Of a stretch of DNA of 64,000 bases, positions 54,480 through 63,313 are shown piece by piece; within the stretch, counting starts at the first letter, position 1; every line of letters starts with the position of its first letter. The notes under the pieces were generated by a model that worked only from the letters and a program-made list of their open reading frames with translations, had not been told where the DNA came from and made no database searches. Source of the DNA: Pontixanthobacter rizhaonensis (lineage in GTDB: Bacteria; Pseudomonadota; Alphaproteobacteria; Sphingomonadales; Sphingomonadaceae); contig NZ_JABCRE010000003.1 of NCBI RefSeq assembly GCF_012972675.1, positions 682,001-746,000 on the forward strand. Reading direction: 5' to 3'. A program made the translations under genes and the position numbers.

Positions 54480-56924
54480 TCATTCACCGGGCCCGGTTAT
54501 CTCGGCCTGAGCCAAGTCCAAGCCTATACAGCTCGCGCGGCCCTCTGGAATATCAAAGCTCTCAATCTCTCCTATCGGGATCGACATGGAGCAAGGCGCA
54601 CGCCCTGCCTGTGTAATCGTAAAGGTCTCATCGCCGGACAAGATATTGAAATCGAGCAGGCCGTCATAGCCTACCATATACTCTGTGCCTGAAGGCTGCG
54701 CGGTCAACTGTGTCCCCACTTCCAGCGGCCTGCCCAGCGCGTCGACCAGCTTGATCAACTGTGAACGATAGGCATCGACATCCAGCTTGACCGATGCGAC
54801 ACCCCCGCGCGAGACGACAACACGGCGATAGGTTGACCGGGCAATCGCATCAAACGGCAGCTTGTCCGGATCGATATCGAATTGGAGCGGAACCAACGGA
54901 GTGAGCGATTCTACCAGCAACCGTCCCTGACTATCGGTTACACCTGCTTCGCGATTTTCCCGCATCACAGTAATCCCTGGCACTTTGCCCGTTTCCACCA
55001 ACGCATAGGAGCCGCCCGTTTGATTGCGTGCATAAAAGGTATTGCCCGCAAAGATCAGCGTACCGCGCGCATTGACCCGGCCGGCCAGTTGACCGCCATT
55101 ATACTCCGCTTGCCCTTCTAAGCGGGTATGGCGGCTCCGCCACGCGGCATTGCCTGCGATACGTGACCGCTCCGAAGCCAACGCTTGTATGCCATAGCCT
55201 ATTTCCCCAGCCTCTGTGTCAGGTCGGAAGAAGGCGGCTTGCGCACTGTTTCTACCGCCGCTGCGGGTAATACTGGCCTGAGCAGAACGTTTCTTACCCA
55301 GCTGGATACTTATCCCGGCCATAAAGGCGAGGTTGGACCGGTCGCTGCGCCGGTAAGACACATCGCTGTAGAAATCGATCGAGTCGTTAATGGATGTACG
55401 GAAATTCGCCCGCAAAACTTCTACTTTTCGGGTCTGCTGCGGAAAACGAGGGTCAAAATGACGTTTTTGACGGCTCGCCGCGAACTGGAACCGCATCGTA
55501 TCGCGCAAATTGAAGTTGATTGAGGCATTGATCTGCTGAGCAGGGGTCGGATCACCCCCTTGAGCTGCCAAATCGCGATACCCTTTTGATGGTATCACCG
55601 CGTCGGCGCGGACAGAGAAGCGATCACCAACCGATTCGACTCCGGTTCTAAGCAAAAACCCGCTGTTTTGGGCTGTTTTGCTGTAACGAAGCTCAGAAAA
55701 CACCAAAGCACGGTCGAAAACAGTCGTTTCAAACTGGGCCCCAAAGTTTTTGAGCCCAATACCCACTTCCCCAGAAACACCGAAGGAGAGACTTTTTGAA
55801 AAGCCTCTCCTCAGAAAGAACGTGCCCACAAGGTCACGATAGTCATTGCTTACTTGGCCAAATCGTCGCCTGACATAGCCGACATTGGCTGCCCCCTTCC
55901 ATAGGCCGGGGGCTAGCAGATTTCTGGAAACATATATTCGCGCATTCTGCACGACCTCCCGCCCCAGCTCATCCTGGACAATGACGGAGACTTCCCCGCG
56001 CCCCGGACTAACCGGAATGTTTCGCACCTGAAATTCGCCCGCTTCCAACTCTGCGGAAGTAAAGCGCCTGTCATTGATAATAAGGTCCAAGCCTGTCGGC
56101 ACGGCCACGCTGCCTTCAAATGCCGGCAGCGGGTTGGTGACCAGATCAGGCCTGAGGGCGAAATCGGTACCAAACTGCAATCCGCCGATTCGCAGCGGCC
56201 GTTGGCTTTGTGTGCCCGAAGTAATGGTGTCACCCCCGCGAACTACTAAGCCTTTTTCAGGCATCGCAAAGGTCACGGTGGTGTCGAGGCGGCGAATGTG
56301 GCTCTGCCCTGCCGCGGGTTGCGAGATATATTGAACAGATCCGCCCGCTTGGAAATTGCCATACACTACGCGGGGTGAAACCACCGCAGCGGCCTGCACG
56401 CCGTTCTTGTTTATTGTCGAACTGAGATCATAATTGATCAACATTGCCGGAAGTGGTGATCTATCACCGCCACCCGTCCGTTGGAAGCGCGCCAGATTGA
56501 CATCATTAACGCCGTCTTTGTTGCGGAACAGCGTCACACTCAACCGCTGGCTAAGCTTATCGAATGACCAATCAGCGAGTTTCAGACTTTTGAGCGGAAT
56601 AAGACCGGTTGCACCGACATCGAGTGGCAGGCTGGCCATTTCGGCCGATTTTGCGTCGATAGCCAGTTCACCATCGACATATGCCAATTCCACCATCCGG
56701 GCGAGCGAGCGACCATCGACTGCAATCGCGCTAAGGCCGGGGCCCTCCGCCTCGCCTGAACGAGCATCAGCGATCGTAATGTCTGTCGGTAGGGCAAACG
56801 GGTCCGCCGCTTGGGCATGAACCGGGGTTTGACCCGAAATCAGTACCGCAAACGCGAAAGAAAAGGGTGCGAGGCGTTTAGCCGCAGGTGTTGATAGCCT
56901 GCGCATTGACCTCTTCGTCATCAA
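54480..56924 (-). CDS. fimbrial outer-membrane usher protein (archaic, Csu-like)
   Basis: An 814-residue beta-barrel usher of the FimD/PapC family. A signal sequence ends in SGQTPVHAQ; the barrel region contains IPVSPGRGEVSVIVQDELGR and LGVSGEVGIGLKNFG-like strands, with C-terminal plug-proximal TLIFAGNTFYARNQ. Moderate length fits the archaic (sigma) clade. Its start overlaps the chaperone gene by 47 bases, so translation is coupled. The C-terminal cysteines (APCSM, ASCIG) could form the disulfide of the C-terminal domain. Confidence 0.9.
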   Translation of the reverse strand: MMTKRSMRRLSTPAAKRLAPFSFAFAVLISGQTPVHAQAADPFALPTDITIADARSGEAEGPGLSAIAVDGRSLARMVELAYVDGELAIDAKSAEMASLPLDVGATGLIPLKSLKLADWSFDKLSQRLSVTLFRNKDGVNDVNLARFQRTGGGDRSPLPAMLINYDLSSTINKNGVQAAAVVSPRVVYGNFQAGGSVQYISQPAAGQSHIRRLDTTVTFAMPEKGLVVRGGDTITSGTQSQRPLRIGGLQFGTDFALRPDLVTNPLPAFEGSVAVPTGLDLIINDRRFTSAELEAGEFQVRNIPVSPGRGEVSVIVQDELGREVVQNARIYVSRNLLAPGLWKGAANVGYVRRRFGQVSNDYRDLVGTFFLRRGFSKSLSFGVSGEVGIGLKNFGAQFETTVFDRALVFSELRYSKTAQNSGFLLRTGVESVGDRFSVRADAVIPSKGYRDLAAQGGDPTPAQQINASINFNLRDTMRFQFAASRQKRHFDPRFPQQTRKVEVLRANFRTSINDSIDFYSDVSYRRSDRSNLAFMAGISIQLGKKRSAQASITRSGGRNSAQAAFFRPDTEAGEIGYGIQALASERSRIAGNAAWRSRHTRLEGQAEYNGGQLAGRVNARGTLIFAGNTFYARNQTGGSYALVETGKVPGITVMRENREAGVTDSQGRLLVESLTPLVPLQFDIDPDKLPFDAIARSTYRRVVVSRGGVASVKLDVDAYRSQLIKLVDALGRPLEVGTQLTAQPSGTEYMVGYDGLLDFNILSGDETFTITQAGRAPCSMSIPIGEIESFDIPEGRASCIGLDLAQAEITGPGE

Positions 56925-57633
56925 TTGACGCGGTTATGGTGATCGGGCCAGCAGAACAGGCGCCGGGAAACTCCCACACCTTCTCACTACCGCCGTGAAC
57001 ATAATAGAGGCCCGACGTATCGACGCCGAGCGGTTCGCCATTGGCTTTGGTTAGGCTCAAATTAACCATACGAGCTGTTTGCTGACCGGAATTTGTGGCG
57101 CGCAAACCCTCTGGCCCAATAGACCAGGCCATGTTTACGGGCGTGGCAGACGCCCGATCGAGGAACATGGGAATAGTGAACCGGATACGTGCCTGGGCTT
57201 CGCCCGAACGCATCAATTCAGGGTCGGGAAGCTGATCAATCGCAACGCGAAACCGGCGCTCACCTTCGGCGGGCTGGTCGCGGCGGACAACTCGGAATAT
57301 CTGGGTTGCGCCTGGATCAATAGTAATGATCGACGGGGAAACCATAACGGCGTTGGAAGGGAAGTAGACGTCTTCGCCAGCTTCTTGTTTCCAGCCAAAT
57401 GCTCGAACCTGAACGCCAATGGCGCGGCTCGATGGATTGAGAACGCGCAGGGTTTCTGCCCTTTGCTCCCCATCCATTTCGATGCGAAGCGGTGCCAATG
57501 AAACATTCGCTCTGCGATCATCAACGCTGGTCGCAGCGGATTGGTTATCTTGCGCCTGCGCTACTCCGCTCGAAAGCAGAACAAAAGCTGGCAAAAGGGC
57601 AATCTGGTGAAGTTTCATAGCACCGCTCATCAT
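56878..57633 (-). CDS. fimbrial periplasmic chaperone (PapD-like)
   Basis: A 251-residue pilus chaperone with signal peptide (HQIALLPAFVLLSSGVAQAQ). The first immunoglobulin-like domain shows ANVSLAPLRIEMDGEQRAET, FPSNAVMVSPSIITIDPGAT, and QIFRVVRR, the usual subunit-binding strands. It lends a strand to pilin subunits and delivers them to the usher encoded next. It lies 12 bases after the pilin gene at 57646. Confidence 0.92.
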   Translation of the reverse strand: MMSGAMKLHQIALLPAFVLLSSGVAQAQDNQSAATSVDDRRANVSLAPLRIEMDGEQRAETLRVLNPSSRAIGVQVRAFGWKQEAGEDVYFPSNAVMVSPSIITIDPGATQIFRVVRRDQPAEGERRFRVAIDQLPDPELMRSGEAQARIRFTIPMFLDRASATPVNMAWSIGPEGLRATNSGQQTARMVNLSLTKANGEPLGVDTSGLYYVHGGSEKVWEFPGACSAGPITITASIDDEEVNAQAINTCG

Positions 57634-57645
57634 CTTATTTCTGGA

Positions 57646-58131
57646 TTAGAAAGTAACTGTGACGACAACACTGTCGCTGTAGTTACCAGCAATCACGGCA
57701 GCAGCTGTGCTTGGAATACGGCCGTAAGCAGTCAGATCTTGCTGAGCGCCAGTGCCTGTAGCAGCTGCTGGAGTAGTCGCTGCATTCCATACAGTGGAAC
57801 GTGCTGCGTCTGAGTAAACGTCATATGCGATGAACTGCGTAGCGTCGGTGGCGTGAGCCAAACGGCGTTGACCAGCATCATCGTTTGCGCCGTCATCCAT
57901 GGAAACGACATAAGTCGCACCCAGAGTACAGGTGACGCCTACAGTAGATGACGAATCGATGTTACCTGTACCGAGTGTGGTCAGTGTACCGAATGCCATT
58001 GGTGTGGCGCTGACTGTGCAGCTGTTCAGAACGTTGGCAGTAACGTCCATTGTGGTGTCTTCGGTTGCTGCGATTGCAGGCGACGCCGAAAGAACAGCAG
58101 CACCCGCTGCCATCATTATAATTTTACGCAT
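57646..58131 (-). CDS. spore coat U domain pilin
   Basis: A 161-residue secreted subunit of the spore-coat-U (SCPU/Csu-pilin) family. Signal peptide, then VTANVLNSCTVSATPMAFG with the first conserved cysteine, a second cysteine in VTCTLGATYVVSMDDG, and a C-terminal VVVTVTF strand that completes the fold with a donor strand. TAGGAG precedes the ATG. It is probably the major pilin, being next to the chaperone gene. Confidence 0.9.
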   Translation of the reverse strand: MRKIIMMAAGAAVLSASPAIAATEDTTMDVTANVLNSCTVSATPMAFGTLTTLGTGNIDSSSTVGVTCTLGATYVVSMDDGANDDAGQRRLAHATDATQFIAYDVYSDAARSTVWNAATTPAAATGTGAQQDLTAYGRIPSTAAAVIAGNYSDSVVVTVTF

Positions 58132-58361
58132 TATTTTAGTCTCCTAGCCCCTTGGTTTTAGTGGCAAGAGGGGAAATACGTATGGGCCGTATAGAAACGG
58201 TTAATTTTGGAGAGAAAGAGTCGGTATCGCTCCGACAGATGGATAAATAATGTAACGAAATTAAGATGTTAGATGATTAATTTGATGTTACATGTAAATT
58301 TAGAACAGGGTTTGGGCGGGGAGATCGCGCCCGCTAGACGGGCCGCTGGCTAAGCCTTGGC

Positions 58362-58868
58362 TCAGAACTCTACGGTGACGGTAACCGTGTCATAATAGGC
58401 GCCAGTGCGTGCCCCGGCGTTTGCGTTACGGATCTCGCCGTAAGCTGTATGCGAAATAAAGCCAGTGGCCCCACTATTTCCGCTAACGCGGCGATTGGCC
58501 GTGTTATCCCAACGCTGTGTTAGACCCGCATTGCTATAGATTCGGTAACGCAGATGGCGTCCATTGTCCGGATTACGCATTCGGCGGGTATTACCATTTG
58601 CATTCAAACCATTATCAATTGAAATTTCGTAATTGATGTTAGGATTACACAGCAATGAGATTTGCGCGGTCGTGGTCGGACGATTGACTTGCCCGGTAAT
58701 CAACCCGAAATTCATCGGTGTGGCTGATATTGCACAGCCTTCGAGAATTGTCAGCTCTACAGGCCACGTAAATGTCTGGGTCTCTGCACGGACAGGCATG
58801 CTCGCGGCGAAGCTAGCAACGCCCAAGATAGCCGATACGGCAATAAGAGAGAATCTACGTGTAATCAT
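58362..58868 (-). CDS. spore coat U domain pilin (second)
   Basis: A 168-residue SCPU subunit related to its neighbour: signal peptide, VELTILEGCAISATPMNFGL, a second cysteine in ISLLCNPNINYEISIDNG, and a C-terminal YYDTVTVTVEF strand. Separated from the next pilin by a 230-base A/T-rich gap that probably holds another promoter. No large tip adhesin (CsuE-like) gene follows the usher, so this smaller subunit may serve at the tip, or the tip gene is elsewhere. Confidence 0.88.
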   Translation of the reverse strand: MITRRFSLIAVSAILGVASFAASMPVRAETQTFTWPVELTILEGCAISATPMNFGLITGQVNRPTTTAQISLLCNPNINYEISIDNGLNANGNTRRMRNPDNGRHLRYRIYSNAGLTQRWDNTANRRVSGNSGATGFISHTAYGEIRNANAGARTGAYYDTVTVTVEF

Positions 58869-58962
58869 AGTGATCCTCAGGCTGCATAGGCCGCCCGAGT
58901 TAACAATTGATTGTAAAAACGCGGTTGTCCCGATCGCGGACGGCAGACCTCAAAAAGCCGCG

Positions 58963-59955
58963 CTAAATATCTCCGCCGGTCAGGCGCTGGCAAACCAGAT
59001 CCAGCTGATCCAGCGTTCTATAACGAATTGTCACCACACCGGATCGCGGATCACTGTCTGTTTTGATAGACACCGGCAGACCCAGAAACTCTTCCAGATG
59101 GGTTTGGACAGCCGCAATGTCTGCATCTTTTGCAGAATCACGCGAAGGGCGTGCTTGCCGCCGGCTTGTTTCCGCGGGTCCGCCGAATGATTTCACGAGC
59201 TTTTCAACATCGCGAACCGACATTTTCTTGGCGACAGCCTGCTTAGCCAGAGCAACGGCGTCCTCATGCCCGATCAAAGCCCGTGCGTGCCCCATGGACA
59301 GGCTTTCACCCTCAACCAGCGCCAATACCTCCTCAGGCAGGGCCAACAGCCGTTGGAGATTGGCGACATGGCTCCGCGATTTGTCGACCAGCTTGGCGAT
59401 TTCACCCTGAGTCATGTGCTCTTGCTCAGCCAGACGGTGATAGGCCCTCGCCTCCTCGACCGGGTTCAGGTCTTCGCGCTGAATATTCTCGATCAGTGCA
59501 AGAGCCATCACTTCGAGATTATCGAGATCGCGAATAATTGCAGGGATCTGATGCAACTGCGCCTTTTGCGCGGCACGCCAGCGGCGTTCGCCCGCGACCA
59601 ATTGATACCGGCCATTCGCAACGGGACGAACGATGATCGGTTGAATTACACCTCGCTGCGCAATCGATGCAGCCAGATCATCTAAAGCAGATTCGTCAAA
59701 ATGAGTGCGCGGCTGCCCAGGAAGAGGCTCAATCGCAGCCACATCGATAGAGGCCAACCCACTGGCGGTTTTCGTAGTTGTTTGACCGGTATCGGTAGAC
59801 TGCGCGGTCTCAGCCGCATTGTTTACCACCAAAGGTTCTTCTTTACGTGTTTCACCAAGAAGCGCCCCCAAACCCTTGCCCAGTTTGCGTTTCTTGTCTG
59901 GACCGACACGTGGCGGGACCGTCAATCGAATAGGATCGCTGGGGTCGTTGCTCAT
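58963..59955 (-). CDS. parB: chromosome partitioning protein ParB
   Basis: A 330-residue CTP-dependent DNA clamp. The CTP-binding box is in AGERRWRAAQKAQLHQIPAI, the helix-turn-helix in MTQGEIAKLVDKSRSHVANL, and a C-terminal dimer domain ends the protein. It loads at parS and spreads, and is moved by ParA. The start overlaps parA by four bases (ATGA). Three parS sites lie within 4.4 kb upstream. Confidence 0.96.
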   Translation of the reverse strand: MSNDPSDPIRLTVPPRVGPDKKRKLGKGLGALLGETRKEEPLVVNNAAETAQSTDTGQTTTKTASGLASIDVAAIEPLPGQPRTHFDESALDDLAASIAQRGVIQPIIVRPVANGRYQLVAGERRWRAAQKAQLHQIPAIIRDLDNLEVMALALIENIQREDLNPVEEARAYHRLAEQEHMTQGEIAKLVDKSRSHVANLQRLLALPEEVLALVEGESLSMGHARALIGHEDAVALAKQAVAKKMSVRDVEKLVKSFGGPAETSRRQARPSRDSAKDADIAAVQTHLEEFLGLPVSIKTDSDPRSGVVTIRYRTLDQLDLVCQRLTGGDI

Positions 59956-60728
59956 GCGGCTTTCCTTTTTTCTGGCAATCTACCGATTAGTTCACGCGCC
60001 AAAGCGATATAGGCTCTGCTGCCCGAGCAGCCGTGATCATACACTAACGCTGGCAATCCATGACTGGGTGCTTCGGATAAACGGACATTGCGCGGAATGA
60101 CCGAATCGAACACCAGCCCTCCCAAACAATCGCGAACATCATCGGAAACCTGGTCTGTCAGGCGATTTCTGCGGTCAAACATCGTCAAAACCACGCCTAC
60201 AATGCCCAGATCGGGGTTGAAACGCTGCTGAACGCGTTCGACGGTCTGCAATAATTGGCTCAACCCCTCCAACGCGAAGAACTCGCATTGAAGCGGGACC
60301 ATCAGCGTGTCGGCCGCCCCAAGTGCGTTCAGCGTCAACAATCCAAGCGATGGCGGGCAATCAATAAAGCAAATGTCGTGACCGGCGTGATTCGCCAAAG
60401 CAGAACTCAGCCGCGCAGTGCGATCCTCAACCGAAACAAGCTCAACCTCTGCACCACTGAGATCAACAGTGGCCGGCACGATATCCAGCCCAGGGATATT
60501 TGTTTCTTGAATACAATCGGCCAATGGAGCTTCTTCAACCAGAATATCATAGGTTGAACGCTGACGATCATCAGCAGAAACCCCCATGCCCGTGGATGCG
60601 TTGCCCTGGGGGTCGAGATCAATCAGCAATGTTCGCCATCCCGTCGCAGCCATGGCGGTCGCGATATTAATAGCGGTCGTTGTTTTGCCTACACCGCCCT
60701 TTTGGTTAGCAATTGCAATGGTAATCAT
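59952..60728 (-). CDS. parA: chromosome partitioning ATPase ParA
   Basis: A 258-residue Walker-type ATPase. It begins TIAIANQKGGVGKTTTAINI, with the deviant Walker A lysine, and has the later DICFIDCPPSLGLLTLNAL motif. It binds nonspecific DNA as an ATP dimer and drives ParB-parS complexes apart. Starts within the end of rsmG (four-base overlap). Confidence 0.97.
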   Translation of the reverse strand: MITIAIANQKGGVGKTTTAINIATAMAATGWRTLLIDLDPQGNASTGMGVSADDRQRSTYDILVEEAPLADCIQETNIPGLDIVPATVDLSGAEVELVSVEDRTARLSSALANHAGHDICFIDCPPSLGLLTLNALGAADTLMVPLQCEFFALEGLSQLLQTVERVQQRFNPDLGIVGVVLTMFDRRNRLTDQVSDDVRDCLGGLVFDSVIPRNVRLSEAPSHGLPALVYDHGCSGSRAYIALARELIGRLPEKRKAA

Positions 60729-61372
60729 GTCGCTTTTCTAAGCCCCTTTGCCAACTTCCCAACCAAAATTCCCGCATCATCGTCGGTGACCGATTGTTCC
60801 ACGTGGAACATTTGACGGACCTTTCTGGATGATTCTTCCAATTCTTGCGCCGCGGAACGCCCTTTCGGCAACACAAAGACAGTTTGCGCTGTGGAGAATC
60901 TTGCGGACAAGTCGAGGATAGATCGCAGCGGCGCGAAGGCCCGGGCGGAAATGACCGCGGCCGGGACAGTTTCTACATTCTCTAATCGTGTGCCAGCCAC
61001 TTCGCACTTAAACAGGTCCAGCTCGTCGACCATGCGCTCCAACCAATCGATTCGCCGGCGCCGTGATTCGACCAGCATAACCGGGCGATCGGGCCGCATT
61101 ATCGCTATCACCAGGCCGGGCAGCCCCGCCCCGGTTCCCAGATCCATCCACATACCTGTTTCACGTGAAACATGGGTTAGAAGCTGCGCGCTATCCGCCA
61201 AATGTCTTTGCCACGCGATTTCAAGCGTCGGCTTGGCGACGAGGTTTTGACGGGTATTCTCTTCACGCAACGCAGCTAGGAAGAGGTCGAGTTTCTCCAC
61301 TGCCTCGGCGCTGGACAGGTTCTTAACAAATGACCGAGCGCTCTGTTCGTCGCGAACACGGGAAATATTCAT
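60725..61372 (-). CDS. rsmG: 16S rRNA guanine-527 N7-methyltransferase
   Basis: A 215-residue SAM methyltransferase (GidB). The SAM site is [19 protein letters not shown], and [16 protein letters not shown] and [13 protein letters not shown] are further signatures. Two parS palindromes are embedded in its coding sequence and specify parts of the protein (HVSRET and MFHVEQ). Overlaps mnmG by four bases and parA by four bases. Confidence 0.96.
   Translation of the reverse strand: MNISRVRDEQSARSFVKNLSSAEAVEKLDLFLAALREENTRQNLVAKPTLEIAWQRHLADSAQLLTHVSRETGMWMDLGTGAGLPGLVIAIMRPDRPVMLVESRRRRIDWLERMVDELDLFKCEVAGTRLENVETVPAAVISARAFAPLRSILDLSARFSTAQTVFVLPKGRSAAQELEESSRKVRQMFHVEQSVTDDDAGILVGKLAKGLRKAT
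60795..60810. other. parS: parS-type palindrome (variant) within rsmG
   Basis: TGTTCCACGTGGAACA is a perfect 16-base palindrome that keeps the CACGTG core of parS, with the C/G form at the sixth position from each side as in Pseudomonas parS. It lies in the 3' part of rsmG, upstream of parA. Confidence 0.75.
61157..61172. other. parS: parS centromere site within rsmG
   Basis: TGTTTCACGTGAAACA matches the consensus parS exactly over all 16 bases. It is inside the rsmG reading frame, about 430 bases from parA, where ParB is expected to load. Confidence 0.93.
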
Positions 61373-63225
61373 GCGGCAATTTGCTCCAACCGGCGTGCAT
61401 GGACCAGCAGAGCAGATAGTGCAGCCGGAGTGATACCAGCGACGCGCCCGGCCGCTGCCAGTGTAGCTGGCTTGGACTGGGACAGCCGCTCGACCATTTC
61501 ATTCGACAAGCCAGGTACCGATGCAAATGGGAAGTCAGGTGCCAGGCACACGGCCTCGCTCGATCTCAGATTTCTCAACTCAGCCTCCTGGCGGGCCAGA
61601 TAAGGCGCATAGGTTGCATCCTCTTGAAGCTCGCTTGCCAACTCGCTGTCAGGATCAAACCCGTCTGGCAGCCAGCGTGTCACCGCCGCCAGATCAACAC
61701 CTTTGAAACGGAGCCATTCGCTCAAAGACCTTTTGCCACCATCGCGCTTCACTGGAAGCCCTGCGCTTTCCAATTCTGTCGCATTCACTTGCGCCGTGAA
61801 TCCTTCGCGCCAATCGGAGAGCGTAGTTAAACGCCGTTCGAACCACTTTGCCCGCTCTTCACCAATACAGCCCAATTCCTTGGCCAGGGGTGTCAGCCGG
61901 GTTGTGGCATTATTTGCACGTAATCGCAGGCGGTATTCGGCGCGCGATGTCAGCATCCGATAGGGCTCTGTTACGCCGTGCAGCGTAAGATCATCCACCA
62001 TCACGGCAATGTACGAGTTCGCTCTGTCGAGAGCGGGCGGATCGCGCTCCAGAACGGCAGCCGCAGCATGCATCCCGGCCACAAGGCCTTGGGCGGCCGC
62101 TTCTTCATATCCGGTAGTGCCATTAATCTGGCCCGCACAGTACAGCCCACCAATATCGCGCAGCTCCAACCCTGTCGTCAGAGCTCTCGGGTCAATATGA
62201 TCATACTCGACCGCATAGCCTGGCACTGCCATTTCAACCTGTGACAGACCATCCATTGCACGCACCATGTCCAGCTGAACATCGACGGGTAATGACGTAC
62301 TAATGCCGTTAGGATAGACCAAATGGGTATCGAGCCCCTCTGGCTCCAAGAAGATCTGGTGCCCGTCACGGTCGCCAAACCGGTGGATCTTGTCTTCAAT
62401 GGACGGACAATAGCGCGGGCCCTGCGCATCAATCGCGCCTGAGAATAACGGCGACCGATGAAGATTAGCCCGGATAATATCGTGGCTACGCGCATTTGTG
62501 CGCGTAATTGCGCAAAAGATCTGCGGGTTGAGGCGAGCCGCGTTCATTGGCGACATTGTCCAATGCTCACTGTCAGACGACTGCTCCTCCAACACAGACC
62601 AATCAATGGTCCTGCCATCCAACCGTGGAGGTGTGCCGGTCTTCAGCCTCGCCATCGGCAAGTCGGCATCGCGCATTTGGTCTGCGAGCTTCTGCGCCGC
62701 ATTCTCGCCAATCCGGCCACCCTCGAAACGTTCTTCTCCGCGAAACAAAGTGCCGCCTAGAAACGTCCCGGTACACAGGATAACATGGGGAGCCCCTAGG
62801 GCCGTGCCGTCAGCCAGATTGAGGCCTTCCACACGGCCACCCGCCAAACGCAAGCTAGCTGCCTCGCCTTCGATCAGAGTGAGATCACCCTGAGTTTTAA
62901 GTTGCGCTTGAACAGAAGCCTTGAACAGTTTGCGATCCGCCTGAACCCGCGGGCCCCAGACTGCACTGCCCTTAGAGCGGTTGAGCATGCGGTAATGGAT
63001 GGCGCCAGCATCAGCCGCTCGGCCAATCAGCCCGTCAAACGCGTCAACTTCGCGCACCAAATGACCTTTGCCCAACCCACCAATCGCCGGGTTGCAGCTC
63101 ATTGCACCAATGGCGTCGAGCTCAAAATTCACCAGACCGACACGCGCACCCATCCGCGCAGCCACCGCTGCAGCTTCAACACCCGCGTGTCCGCCGCCAA
63201 TAACGAGAATATCGAACTTTTGCAT
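61369..63225 (-). CDS. mnmG: tRNA uridine-5-carboxymethylaminomethyl modification enzyme MnmG
   Basis: A 618-residue FAD enzyme (GidA) that with MnmE modifies U34 of certain tRNAs. FAD motif [19 protein letters not shown] near the N-terminus; [20 protein letters not shown] and [20 protein letters not shown] are family marks. Full length. It stands between the mnmE gene and rsmG, with an intergenic gap carrying a parS site. Confidence 0.97.
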   Translation of the reverse strand: MQKFDILVIGGGHAGVEAAAVAARMGARVGLVNFELDAIGAMSCNPAIGGLGKGHLVREVDAFDGLIGRAADAGAIHYRMLNRSKGSAVWGPRVQADRKLFKASVQAQLKTQGDLTLIEGEAASLRLAGGRVEGLNLADGTALGAPHVILCTGTFLGGTLFRGEERFEGGRIGENAAQKLADQMRDADLPMARLKTGTPPRLDGRTIDWSVLEEQSSDSEHWTMSPMNAARLNPQIFCAITRTNARSHDIIRANLHRSPLFSGAIDAQGPRYCPSIEDKIHRFGDRDGHQIFLEPEGLDTHLVYPNGISTSLPVDVQLDMVRAMDGLSQVEMAVPGYAVEYDHIDPRALTTGLELRDIGGLYCAGQINGTTGYEEAAAQGLVAGMHAAAAVLERDPPALDRANSYIAVMVDDLTLHGVTEPYRMLTSRAEYRLRLRANNATTRLTPLAKELGCIGEERAKWFERRLTTLSDWREGFTAQVNATELESAGLPVKRDGGKRSLSEWLRFKGVDLAAVTRWLPDGFDPDSELASELQEDATYAPYLARQEAELRNLRSSEAVCLAPDFPFASVPGLSNEMVERLSQSKPATLAAAGRVAGITPAALSALLVHARRLEQIAA

Positions 63226-63296
63226 AAGCCGGAGATAGGCAAGGTCATGCCCAGCGTCAAAGACAGATTACGGTGATCTCGGTCTCAAAATGAGAG

Positions 63297-63312
63297 TGTT
63301 TCACGTGAAACA
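63297..63312. other. parS: parS centromere site between mnmE and mnmG
   Basis: A second exact TGTTTCACGTGAAACA, ending one base before the stop codon of mnmE (63314). Its position between the two tRNA modification genes, 2.1 kb from the rsmG copy, fits a parS cluster near the replication origin. Confidence 0.93.
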
Positions 63313-63313
63313 C

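Noticed and set aside
58220-58235. Inverted repeat between the two pilin genes as a terminator
   Set aside because: Only five base pairs with a seven-base loop and a mixed pyrimidine tail; it could arise by chance in this A/T-rich gap.
58900-58962. Possible terminator after parB
   Set aside because: A run of five T on the minus strand follows only a weak four-pair CGCG stem with mismatches, too poor to call.
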